Source of the DNA: Leptospiraceae bacterium
GTDB taxonomy: Bacteria; Spirochaetota; Leptospiria; Leptospirales; Leptospiraceae
Assembly: GCA_016711485.1 (NCBI GenBank)
Contig: JADJSX010000023.1
Coordinates: 712,001-776,000 of the forward strand
DNA: 64,000 bases
Reading direction: 5' to 3'
Shown: piece by piece, positions 33,003-41,804 of the stretch
Layout: each line of letters starts with the position of its first letter
Position numbering within the stretch: the stretch's first letter is position 1
Translations under genes and position numbers: made by a program
The notes under the pieces: model-generated
The model's input: the letters and a program-made list of their open reading frames with translations, nothing else
Databases searched by the model: none
Told to the model about the DNA's origin: nothing

Positions 33003-33914
33003 TTACCGCTCCCACTCTAATATTATCCAATCGTTAAATTGTTCTTCATAGGAAAGTTTCCCTCCTAGGTGTTCTGTAAAAAGTTTGATGGAAGCTTCCT
33101 TTTTTTCGATTATGAGTCCACTGAAAAGGAAACGATTTGTATTGATTTTTTTGATAGACTCGATGTTTTGAGAAATCACCGCATACGTGATATTACCCAA
33201 CATTAGGTCGTAGGATTTTTTAGAAATTTCAGGATGATCGAAACCACCCTCAAATACACTGAAATTTACGGGAGATGGAAATTGATTTTCTGCCCAGTTG
33301 AATTCGGTTGCTCTGACAGCATTTGGATCAATGTCTATGGCAAGAATTTCATTTACCTTTTTGTAAGCGGCGGCAATTGACAATATTCCAGATCCAGTTC
33401 CCATATCGAGAATAGACATTCCCGGTTTTACGATTTTTTCAATACGGGCAATCATCAATTTAGTTGTTTCGTGATGACCAGTTCCAAAAGCAAGTCCGGG
33501 ATTCATATAAAGGATAATATTATTATTCTCCAAAAGTACTTTTTTGGAAAGTTCAGATTCTTTTTCCCAAGTAGGTATTATCCAATAATGTTCTCCGATT
33601 TGAAATGGTTTGTAAAATTCTTTATACGCCTCTTCGAACTCTTTTGTTTCAACAATTCTTGATTCTAAAAATGATTTTCCTGAGGCAAATGTTTTTAGGT
33701 AAATTAAAATCTTAAGTTCTTTTTCTGTATCGGTTTCGCCTAAATAAACTTGTATATTTGTATCATCACGAAGAATTTCTCCGGAAGCAGGGCGCGGTAA
33801 AGTAGAATCAAATAGAATTTCGTAATAACCCTCGACTGAAATAGAATCTAAAAAATCAGTAAACTCTTCTGAAATTTCTTTAGGCAAATTAACTTTTAGT
33901 TCTAAATACTTCAT
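33003..33914 (-). CDS. prmA: Ribosomal protein L11 methyltransferase
   Basis: PrmA trimethylates lysines and the N-terminus of ribosomal protein L11. The SAM site is MNPGLAFGTGHHETTKLMI, then LDMGTGSGILSIAA, IDIDPNAVRATEFN, and LMLGNITYAVI. The 303-residue length is normal. An N-terminal substrate-recognition domain covers residues 1-90. The start overlaps the 7TM phosphatase gene by 26 bases, so it is co-transcribed after it. Confidence 0.93.
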   Translation of the reverse strand: MKYLELKVNLPKEISEEFTDFLDSISVEGYYEILFDSTLPRPASGEILRDDTNIQVYLGETDTEKELKILIYLKTFASGKSFLESRIVETKEFEEAYKEFYKPFQIGEHYWIIPTWEKESELSKKVLLENNNIILYMNPGLAFGTGHHETTKLMIARIEKIVKPGMSILDMGTGSGILSIAAAYKKVNEILAIDIDPNAVRATEFNWAENQFPSPVNFSVFEGGFDHPEISKKSYDLMLGNITYAVISQNIESIKKINTNRFLFSGLIIEKKEASIKLFTEHLGGKLSYEEQFNDWIILEWER

Positions 33915-36417
33915 ATTTTAATTCCTTTATTTTGTGTTCTAGTTCTTCTACTCGTTCTGATTTTTTGGTTAATTGATAAAGTTTTTTTAAATTTTTTAGG
34001 TTCTTAAAATTCTTTGGTTCACGAAGTAGGATTTGTTCTCCAATGTCTACAGCCTTATCATAATTACCACATTTTTTATTGGAAAGACAAGCTAAGTAAA
34101 GCATTTCTACAGATTCTGGTTTTTTATAGGTATAGTGTTCTATATGTTTAATTGCGTTTAGAAAGTCCCTTTTTTTGAAATAAAAAAATCCAAGTTGTCG
34201 ATTGGCAACTTCATTGTATGGATTTAGTTTATATACATTTTTAAGAAGGTGGATATTCTCTTGGTAGTTATCAATTCTTACATCGTCATAGTTTTGAAAC
34301 ATCCTTGCCAGAATTTCTGTAAAGTTCGTTTTATGGGGATTTGCCGCAGGACCCAAATATTCGATTCGAAGTAAACTACAATCATCTGTTAACTCTCCAG
34401 TTTGATGAAGTAATTCAATGATTTCATTTAGATTTCCTTTTGCACGTTTTACAATTTCTAAAAATAAAGTTTCATCTTCATTTATAATTCGAACATCATT
34501 GATAGTTTGCATTAAAATATCATCGCGCCCGTCCGATCCAAGAAGCAAAATGTCTCCTTGTATTAATTTCAAAGTTTGCACATGAAATAGATTTTCATTT
34601 TCAAAAATGCCAAGTTTTCTAGTTGTAAATTTTTGTTCTATAAAACTTGTTTCTCCGTCTCGCAATAAAACTGTCCAAGGATGTTCTGCATTTAAGTAAT
34701 ATAAAAATCCAGTTTCATCATCAATGAGTCCCATAACACAAGATAAAAACATGGTTCCGTCGAATGATTCAAAAATTCTTTGTAATTCTAAAAATGCATC
34801 TTTTAACCATTTCTCTGGAGTTTTTAATTTAAAACTAGAAATATTTGATCGCGACAAAACAGTATTAAACACAACTCCCATTACCAGTGCTCCGCCGGCA
34901 CCTTGGATTGATTTTCCCATTGCATCGCCATTTATGAACACTGTAAAATTCTTTCCGTTTAACGTTATATTTGAAGAAATACTAATATCTCCTCCAATCT
35001 CATAGGTTTTATTTTTGAAGAGAAATGATTTTTTTTGTTTAGAGAAGAATTCCGTTTTAACAAATTCACTATTATTCTTATTTGCTGTAAGTGGACTTAA
35101 TAGGAGAGAAGTTAAAAAATAATCTCCATCTTGTTGTGTTTTAATTTTTTGAATTTCTTGGATGGATAAACTTAGTTCTTGTGTTCTTTGTTCTACTTTA
35201 TTTTCAAGGGAAGTATTTAATTCTTCTACTTCATTGTGTAATCGAACAAATTTATTTGCCAGAATAATCGCGATGCTTAATATAAAAAAAATAAATATAT
35301 AACCGAATGTGCGGGGAAAAGGAAAATATCCTCTATCACTTAAAATATCTGTGACAACTGATAGAAAAATTATACAAACTCCTAAAAAAATATTAAATGC
35401 GTCTTTATTCTTTTTTAATATTGCTGAGATTAAATAATAAAATAAATGTCCAATGAATATAAATCCAATTGGCTGAACGAGTGTTTTATTTATTTTATCG
35501 AATAAAATGAGATCTGAGCTGATTGTAAAAAATCCCATGACTAGGATTGATAGAATATTTAATCCTAATAAAAATATCGAAATCGAATATTTAAAGTAAC
35601 TTCGAATAAAATTTGTAAATAGAGGGATTAAAGCGGCAAATACTAAGTATTCCACTTTTTTTAAGGAAATAAAATCAATACCTAAATCGTATTTAATTTG
35701 AGTTCTCATAAATTGGTATAAAACTACGCAAAATGCAAATAAGGCGAAGAGTAAATTTTCCTTTTCCTGTCTACGTCTTAAAAAAAGAAATAAAAAGTAA
35801 AATCCTACAGTACCATAAATTGCTAATAGAATTAGTTTATACAATTCTTCTTTGTATAACTCTCGTTGAATTAAAAAAGTTGGACCGATTGCAGTTTTAT
35901 CTTGATTAATTCCAATTTCTTCTGGAAAAAATCTTTCAATTTGAATAAGAAGTGTATTTACTTTTCCTTTCTGAATGAGAGATTCTGGAATTTCATAAAT
36001 TCTTATTCTATCATAACTTTGTGGATTTAAACTTCCAAATGTTCCGGTAGCTCCAATTAGTGTTTGGTTGAAAAAAGTTCTATCTCTATCGGAAATAATT
36101 CCTAGTCGTATCGCCAATTGTTTTTGGGAAAAATTGTCAGATATAAAAATCTTTTTACGAACCCAAATTTGTTTAAAATTTGTATTTGGATTGGAAGGAA
36201 TTTGATATGGGAGCCAGTGTATATTTGAATCATTTAACTCATCTATTTTTTCGGAATTAATTTCTTGGGTTGTGAATTCCCAATCATTGTCTGAATCTAA
36301 AATTTGAATCTCATTTTCTGATTTTAATAAGGTATACTTTGAATTTGTCTGTGCCTCAATACTGATCACGAAGGCCACTATAATACAGAATAGTATTTGA
36401 TAGAAATAACGTTTCAT
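33889..36417 (-). CDS. 7TM-DISM receptor with SpoIIE phosphatase and TPR domains
   Basis: An 842-residue receptor phosphatase. A signal peptide (1-22) is followed by an extracellular 7TMR-DISM beta-sandwich (about 30-190), seven transmembrane helices (195-395), a coiled coil (395-430), a SpoIIE/PP2C domain (480-680) and a C-terminal TPR segment (720-830, HIEHYTYKKPESVEMLYLACL). The metal sites are EIGGDISIS and INGDAMGKSIQGAGGALVM, and LLGSDGRDD near residue 640, so it is likely active. Such proteins dephosphorylate anti-sigma antagonists. Divergent from the RsbU-like phosphatase at 36592. Confidence 0.9.
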   Translation of the reverse strand: MKRYFYQILFCIIVAFVISIEAQTNSKYTLLKSENEIQILDSDNDWEFTTQEINSEKIDELNDSNIHWLPYQIPSNPNTNFKQIWVRKKIFISDNFSQKQLAIRLGIISDRDRTFFNQTLIGATGTFGSLNPQSYDRIRIYEIPESLIQKGKVNTLLIQIERFFPEEIGINQDKTAIGPTFLIQRELYKEELYKLILLAIYGTVGFYFLFLFLRRRQEKENLLFALFAFCVVLYQFMRTQIKYDLGIDFISLKKVEYLVFAALIPLFTNFIRSYFKYSISIFLLGLNILSILVMGFFTISSDLILFDKINKTLVQPIGFIFIGHLFYYLISAILKKNKDAFNIFLGVCIIFLSVVTDILSDRGYFPFPRTFGYIFIFFILSIAIILANKFVRLHNEVEELNTSLENKVEQRTQELSLSIQEIQKIKTQQDGDYFLTSLLLSPLTANKNNSEFVKTEFFSKQKKSFLFKNKTYEIGGDISISSNITLNGKNFTVFINGDAMGKSIQGAGGALVMGVVFNTVLSRSNISSFKLKTPEKWLKDAFLELQRIFESFDGTMFLSCVMGLIDDETGFLYYLNAEHPWTVLLRDGETSFIEQKFTTRKLGIFENENLFHVQTLKLIQGDILLLGSDGRDDILMQTINDVRIINEDETLFLEIVKRAKGNLNEIIELLHQTGELTDDCSLLRIEYLGPAANPHKTNFTEILARMFQNYDDVRIDNYQENIHLLKNVYKLNPYNEVANRQLGFFYFKKRDFLNAIKHIEHYTYKKPESVEMLYLACLSNKKCGNYDKAVDIGEQILLREPKNFKNLKNLKKLYQLTKKSERVEELEHKIKELKYEVFRTKS

Positions 36418-36544
36418 ATGTTTCTCCTTTCTAAAATAGATAGAACGAGAATTGAAAAAATGTGCGGTCTTAAATTCTATCTAGAATACTTTTTGGAAAA
36501 AAATTACGCATTTGAACAAAAAAATAAAATGTAATCAGTTTCTA

Positions 36545-36573
36545 TTTACATAAAATAACTCTAGTCATAATAT
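36545..36573 (+). promoter_or_regulatory. Promoter of the RsbU-like gene
   Basis: TTTACA (36545-36550), 17-nt spacer, TAATAT (36568-36573), with the ATG 18 bases later. It is in the 174-bp gap between the two divergent phosphatase genes. Confidence 0.55.
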
Positions 36574-36591
36574 GAAAAAACTTGATATATT

Positions 36592-37755
36592 ATGAGCGAA
36601 ATAACCCAGACTATTTTATTAATTGATGATGATAAGTTAATCATGATGTCATTGGAGCGAATTTTAAAAAAGAAAGGCTACCAAGTTATCCAAACAGAAA
36701 ATTCGGACAGAGTTATTGAGTTGATTAAGACTAATAACGTTGATTTGGTTGTGTTAGATTTTTATCTAAAGGGTGTGAATGGGATCGATATTTTAAAATC
36801 TATTCGTTCCATTGAAAAATATGCAAGTATTCCAGTCATAATGTTAACTTCAGAGGAAAGTCCAGACATCATCGAAAGTTGTTTGGATTCCGGTGCAACA
36901 GATTTTATTATTAAACCAATTATACCAAAGGTTTTACTTGCTCGAATTCGTTCGGCACTTTTAAATCGAGTAAATATTTTGCAGATAGAAATGCAAAAGG
37001 AAGAGTTATTAATTTCAAGACAACAATTATCAGAGGTTCTTTATCATTTAGAAAAAGATATTAAAAAAGCGCGCATAACACAAACTACGCTTATCCCATC
37101 TAGTTTTATACAATCTAAATATTATTCGATGTATTCCTACTATAAACCAATGATTGAAGTTGGAGGCGATTTTTTTTCACATTATGAACGGGGGGATAAA
37201 ACAGATTTGCTTTTCGGTGATGTATCTGGTCATGGAATCTCATCTGCCATGGTATCTTGTATGGCGGTTCTTTGTTTCCAAACAATGCCTCACGATAATC
37301 TAGAAATTAAGCATGAACTCGAATATTTACACAATACATTGTTCGATTATGTACGAGGGCATTATATTACCGGAGTTTACTTACGATTTGACTCATCTAG
37401 TTATAATTTGCAGTATGCTTATGCGGGGCACCACAATATTTATTTGATTCGACAGGGAGAATTGACTGCTCTAGACGGGAAAGGAACTCCACTTATATTG
37501 ATGAAAGATTTTGTTACAACCTCTTATACAATTCCGATTGAAAAGGGAGATCGGTTATTTTTATTTTCAGATGGGCTTTATGAAGTATTTAACGCAAAGA
37601 ATGAACTTTATGGAATAGAACAATTTTCGGAGGATATAAAAAGCAAAATTTATCTAACAGGAAAAGAATTTTTAAATGCTGTATCTGATTTGTCAATGGA
37701 ATATTCAGACCAAATTGTAAAGGATGATATTACAATGTTACTGATTGAATTCTAA
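36592..37755 (+). CDS. Response regulator with SpoIIE (RsbU-like) phosphatase
   Basis: An N-terminal receiver (1-120) with IDDDKLIMM, the phosphorylatable Asp in VVLDFYLKGVNG, and VIMLTSEE plus Lys in FIIKPIIP. A coiled linker (120-165) leads to a C-terminal SpoIIE phosphatase with EVGGDFFSHYERGD, LFGDVSGHGISSAMVS and LFSDGLYEVF. Phosphorylation should switch PP2C activity against an STAS-type antagonist. The metal ligands are all present. No STAS or RsbW gene is in the window. It may act with the divergent 7TM phosphatase. Confidence 0.93.
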   Translation: MSEITQTILLIDDDKLIMMSLERILKKKGYQVIQTENSDRVIELIKTNNVDLVVLDFYLKGVNGIDILKSIRSIEKYASIPVIMLTSEESPDIIESCLDSGATDFIIKPIIPKVLLARIRSALLNRVNILQIEMQKEELLISRQQLSEVLYHLEKDIKKARITQTTLIPSSFIQSKYYSMYSYYKPMIEVGGDFFSHYERGDKTDLLFGDVSGHGISSAMVSCMAVLCFQTMPHDNLEIKHELEYLHNTLFDYVRGHYITGVYLRFDSSSYNLQYAYAGHHNIYLIRQGELTALDGKGTPLILMKDFVTTSYTIPIEKGDRLFLFSDGLYEVFNAKNELYGIEQFSEDIKSKIYLTGKEFLNAVSDLSMEYSDQIVKDDITMLLIEF

Positions 37756-37789
37756 CTGAAAAAAAATATTTTAAAAATTAAAAATACTT

Positions 37790-38242
37790 TTATCCTAAGA
37801 TCAATTGAAGACATTCATCTTCTTTTTCTTGCATACGTTTTTCTTCATACGCACTTTTTTCGTGGTCAAATCCAAGTAAGTGTAAAATACCATGAACTAA
37901 TAATCTGTAGAATTCTTCTTTATCACTATGACCAATTTCACGTGCTTGTTTGCGCATAGTATCAATGGAAATAACTACTTCTCCTAAAATTTTATACCCA
38001 TCAGGTAAATCTTTTTCAATGATAGGAAAGGAAAGTACATCTGTTGATTTGTCTTTTCCTCTTTTAGCAAGATTGATTTTTTGGATTTCTTCATCGCTGG
38101 TAACTAAAAGGGAAAATTCGTATCCCTTAAGATTAGTCATGTGATCCACCACTTTTTTGATATTCGCTTTTATTTCCTTGGGGGTAATTCCAAGTTTGTG
38201 GTGAGAGTTATTTTCGATGTATATGTTTTTTATCAGTGACAT
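37790..38242 (-). CDS. ybeY: Endoribonuclease YbeY
   Basis: A 150-residue rRNA maturation and quality-control RNase. The zinc site is HGILHLLGFDHE (three His). The conserved N-terminal VTSDEEIQKINLAKRGKDKSTDVLSFP is present. YbeY matures the 3' end of 16S rRNA. It is 12 bases beyond the metG stop on the same strand, so likely an operon. Confidence 0.95.
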   Translation of the reverse strand: MSLIKNIYIENNSHHKLGITPKEIKANIKKVVDHMTNLKGYEFSLLVTSDEEIQKINLAKRGKDKSTDVLSFPIIEKDLPDGYKILGEVVISIDTMRKQAREIGHSDKEEFYRLLVHGILHLLGFDHEKSAYEEKRMQEKEDECLQLILG

Positions 38243-38253
38243 AGGCTTATTGG

Positions 38254-40284
38254 TTACTTTAGAATATCCCCTGGATTCGCGTTTCTGTGTGGAACAAAAA
38301 GTGATAGTGTTTCCTCTTTGCCAGAGGCTAATAACATAGCTTCTGACATTCCAAACTTCATTTTTCTAGGTTCTAAGTTTGCTACTACAACTACTTTCAT
38401 TCCAACTAACTCTTCTGGTTTATATGCAGATTTTATACCAGCAAAAACATTTTTAATTCCTTTTTCACCTAAATCAACTTTTACATTTAGAAGTTTATCA
38501 GCTCCCTCTACATGGTTTGCTTCTTTGATTAGTCCGACTCGTAGTTCAACTTTAGTTAAATCATTGATACTTATCAATCCCATTACTGAAGGATTCGCTT
38601 TTGATTCAATAGGTGATGACGGTTGTAATTTTTTTTCGTCCTGTTGTGATACTTTATTTTCTTCTAACATATTTGTAACGGCCTTTTCATCTACTCTTTG
38701 AGATAACATTTCATAAGGTAGGATTTTTACATTTTCTATAATTTTTTCCAAGTCCGAAAAAGGAACGTTAGAATTTAGACTTAAGAACTTGAATATATTC
38801 TCAGATATTTTTGGAATTATGGGTTGCAGGTAAATGGCTAATATTCTTGCAGAATTGATTGCGGCCGTAACAACTTCCCGAGCTTCCTCTTGATTCGTTT
38901 TAACTAGATTCCAAGGAGCCTTATCGTTTACATATTTGTTAACTGTATCACCTAAACGAGCAATTTCTTTCATTACCTTAGAGTAGTTTTTATCTTCATA
39001 GTTTTTAAGAATATCTGATTTGCTTGCAATTAGACTTTCGACTAATGACTTACCTTCCGGACTTAATGTCCCTAATTTACGATCTAATTTATCTAAAATG
39101 GATGTTCCAGTTCTAGAAATTATATTAATAAAATTTCCAATTAAATCGGAATTCACTTTAGAGCTAAAGTCGGCGAAGTTCAAATCTAAATCATCTAAAG
39201 TGTCGTTTAATTTACTTGCTATAAAAAAACGAAAGTGTTCAGGGTCTAGGTATTTTAAAAAAGTGGCTGCTTTGATAAAAGTTCCACGAGACTTAGACAT
39301 TTTTTCCCCATTAACAGTAATAAACCCATGTACGTTTACTCTGTTGGGAGTTTTATAGTCCCCACCAAGTAACATGGCTGGCCAAAAGAGTGCATGAAAG
39401 TATAATATGTCTTTGCCGACAAAGTGAACGATTTCTCCGTCACCCGATTTCCAAAACTCATCAAATAATGGATTATCCTTGAAGTAGTTTTTGGAAGACG
39501 CCATATAGCCGATAGGTGCATCTAACCAAACATAAAAGTATTTATTTTTCTCCCCGGGAATTTCGAAACCGAAGTAGGGGCCGTCACGCGATATGTCCCA
39601 TTCTTGTAACCCTTGGGAAAACCATTCTTGTAATTTGTTACGAACACCTTCGTGAACATGGTTAGGATTTTCTATCCATGTGCTAAGCTCTGTTTGGAAG
39701 TCTTGTAATTTGAAAAAAAGATGTTTTGATTTTTTTAGACCAGGAGTATTTCCACAAATGGCGCAATGGGATTCTAGTAAGTCTTTTGGGGAGTAATTAG
39801 ATCCGCAGACTTCACATCCGTCGCCATATTGATCTTTTGCGCCACACTTTGGACAAGTTCCTTTGATAAAACGATCCGGTAAAAACATTTTATCGTGTTC
39901 ACAGTAAGATTGTTCAATTTCCCTTTCTGCTATATGAGATTTATTTTTTAATTTATTATAAATTTCTTCTGAAAAATGTCTATTTTCAGGAGAGTTGGTT
40001 GAGTAATAGTTATCATACTCAATATAAAAACCTGTAAGGTCTTTGTAATGCTCTTTATGGATTTTTTCTACTAATTCTTCCGGTGAGACACCTTCTTTTT
40101 TTGCTGCTAACATAACTGGTGTTCCATGCGTATCATCTGCACAGAAAAAATAACATTCATTGCCCGAAAGTTTTTGAAACCGTACCCAAATGTCAGTTTG
40201 AACACCTTCTAACATATGACCCAAATGAATGGATCCATTGGCGTAAGGTAAAGCGGTTGTGACTAATAGTTTTCGTTTTTTCAT
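38254..40284 (-). CDS. metG: Methionyl-tRNA synthetase
   Basis: A 676-residue class I aminoacyl-tRNA synthetase. The HIGH equivalent is PYANGSIHLGHMLEG. KMSKSRGTF is near residue 325. A four-cysteine zinc insert reads CPKCGAKDQYGDGCEVCG and ESHCAICG. The anticodon-binding domain follows, with a C-terminal tRNA-binding domain (about 570-676, VELRVGLIKEANHVEGADKL). It charges elongator and initiator tRNA with methionine. Full length. Confidence 0.97.
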   Translation of the reverse strand: MKKRKLLVTTALPYANGSIHLGHMLEGVQTDIWVRFQKLSGNECYFFCADDTHGTPVMLAAKKEGVSPEELVEKIHKEHYKDLTGFYIEYDNYYSTNSPENRHFSEEIYNKLKNKSHIAEREIEQSYCEHDKMFLPDRFIKGTCPKCGAKDQYGDGCEVCGSNYSPKDLLESHCAICGNTPGLKKSKHLFFKLQDFQTELSTWIENPNHVHEGVRNKLQEWFSQGLQEWDISRDGPYFGFEIPGEKNKYFYVWLDAPIGYMASSKNYFKDNPLFDEFWKSGDGEIVHFVGKDILYFHALFWPAMLLGGDYKTPNRVNVHGFITVNGEKMSKSRGTFIKAATFLKYLDPEHFRFFIASKLNDTLDDLDLNFADFSSKVNSDLIGNFINIISRTGTSILDKLDRKLGTLSPEGKSLVESLIASKSDILKNYEDKNYSKVMKEIARLGDTVNKYVNDKAPWNLVKTNQEEAREVVTAAINSARILAIYLQPIIPKISENIFKFLSLNSNVPFSDLEKIIENVKILPYEMLSQRVDEKAVTNMLEENKVSQQDEKKLQPSSPIESKANPSVMGLISINDLTKVELRVGLIKEANHVEGADKLLNVKVDLGEKGIKNVFAGIKSAYKPEELVGMKVVVVANLEPRKMKFGMSEAMLLASGKEETLSLFVPHRNANPGDILK

Positions 40285-40411
40285 AGATTAGAAAATCTCC
40301 CACTGATAAACAAGAATTTATATGAGTTATCGAATCCATCAGTATATTCTTTACTCAATTTGGGTAACTCGTTGTATGTCAGTGGATTTTATAAGTCTAC
40401 TCTATACTAAA

Positions 40412-40777
40412 TTAAGCTTTTTTGACTTTTTTGATATTTTCAGCAACTTCCGTAATTTTTGCTTTGACTGCTTCTACTTTGCCTTCTGGCATTTTGCTTT
40501 GAATTTCTTCTGTAATTTTGTTGTAGTTATCGATGATTTTAGATCTTGTATCTTCGTAGTTTTTTCCAGCTACGCTTGTGAATTCCTTTATATCGCCGAT
40601 GATTTTATCTAAAGATTGTCTGATTTGGACTGATCCTTCGGAATTATCTTGTGCACCTTTCGCGCTTAGCTCAGTATAAGTTTTTTCAAGCTCAGTTTTT
40701 GCTTTTTCTAGACCTTCTTTACCAGCTTGTAGTAAGCCAATTCCAATATTAAGTATGTCCATGATTTGTTTTTCCAT
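40412..40777 (-). CDS. Phasin-related protein
   Basis: A 121-residue all-helical protein with ILNIGIGLLQAGKEGLEKAKTELEKTYTEL and a Lys/Glu coiled-coil C-terminus ending KKVKKA. It matches the phasin-related (polyhydroxyalkanoate granule-associated) proteins annotated in Leptospira. No PHA synthase is near, so a granule role is not shown. The start follows CAGGAGAG. The acyl-CoA dehydrogenase at 2721 is not in this neighbourhood. Confidence 0.75.
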   Translation of the reverse strand: MEKQIMDILNIGIGLLQAGKEGLEKAKTELEKTYTELSAKGAQDNSEGSVQIRQSLDKIIGDIKEFTSVAGKNYEDTRSKIIDNYNKITEEIQSKMPEGKVEAVKAKITEVAENIKKVKKA

Positions 40778-40870
40778 TTAATCTCTCCTGTAAAATAAAA
40801 GATTTACCAATATATGACCAAACTTATATAGTTGACTCATATATAAACCAAAAAAACAGAATAGGAAACA

Positions 40871-41695
40871 ATGGAAAGAGACATAACTAAAAGATTTGAA
40901 CATTTTCGAGAATATCTGCCTAAAATTGAGGCATTTTTGAAAGAAACCCAAGGCAAAGCAGGTTTAAAAATTGATAAAAAAGGCCCAATTGACCTTGTTA
41001 CAGAAGCCGATTTAGGCTCAGAGAAAATGGTAATTGAGGAAATCCGTAAGTATTTTCCAGAGGACTCAATTCTAGGAGAGGAAGGAACTACGTACGAAGG
41101 CAGTAATCCCTATCGTTGGATTATTGACCCGGTGGATGGAACAACGAATTATGCCCATCGACTTCCTTTGTATGGAATCTGCCTTGGGTTAGAAAACTTG
41201 GAGACAAAAAGAATCGATATGGGAATCGTAAGTTTTCCGGCTATGGGTGAGGTATACCATGCAATACGAGGAAAGGGCGCATTTAAAAATGATAAAAAGA
41301 TAGTCGTTTCACCAACTGACCATTTGATTGATGCACTGGTTTCAACTGGGTTTCCTTACGAAAAAAAAAGCAGAATGGAAAGTATCATCGAGAATTTACG
41401 ATCTGTGTTACTCTCAGTTCGGGATGTTCGTAGAACAGGAGTTGCTAGTTTGGATTTATGTTGGGTCGCGGAAGGCCGGTTTGATGCCTATTACGAAGAA
41501 AATTTAAAGCCATGGGATATGGCCGCGGCTTCCATAATAGTGGAAGAGGCAGGAGGAAAACTTTCTACTTTTGACGGAAATGATTTTTCCATATTTGCCC
41601 CAAATTTACTTGCGACTAATTCCATTATTCACAGATTAATGATGGATAGACTTTCTGTAATTTCCCCTAAACTTGTGGGAGAGTTTGGAATGTGA
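40871..41695 (+). CDS. Inositol monophosphatase family protein
   Basis: A Mg-dependent phosphatase of the SuhB/inositol monophosphatase fold. GEEGTTYEG (Glu ligands) precedes WIIDPVDGTTNYAHRLP (D-P-x-D-G-T/S, about residue 88), and the C-terminal PWDMAAASIIVEEAGG carries the last Asp. Possible substrates are inositol, fructose-1,6-bis- or nucleotide phosphates, which the family does not separate by motif. It starts at ATG 40871 after AGGAAAC. RecQ is 109 bases downstream. Confidence 0.92.
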   Translation: MERDITKRFEHFREYLPKIEAFLKETQGKAGLKIDKKGPIDLVTEADLGSEKMVIEEIRKYFPEDSILGEEGTTYEGSNPYRWIIDPVDGTTNYAHRLPLYGICLGLENLETKRIDMGIVSFPAMGEVYHAIRGKGAFKNDKKIVVSPTDHLIDALVSTGFPYEKKSRMESIIENLRSVLLSVRDVRRTGVASLDLCWVAEGRFDAYYEENLKPWDMAAASIIVEEAGGKLSTFDGNDFSIFAPNLLATNSIIHRLMMDRLSVISPKLVGEFGM

Positions 41696-41804
41696 GGTTA
41701 ACTGTAATTTGCTCTTAAAAAAATATTCCATTTACACAGTAGCTCCAATAAAAGATTTTTCTTGCAAATTCAAAAAATGACCTTGGTAAAAATCGGAGAG
41801 TAAT

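Noticed and set aside
40322..40612. 96-residue Phe-rich frame antisense to the phasin-like gene
   Set aside because: Composition is that of an antisense shadow; the phasin-related gene on the other strand has a ribosome site and family match.
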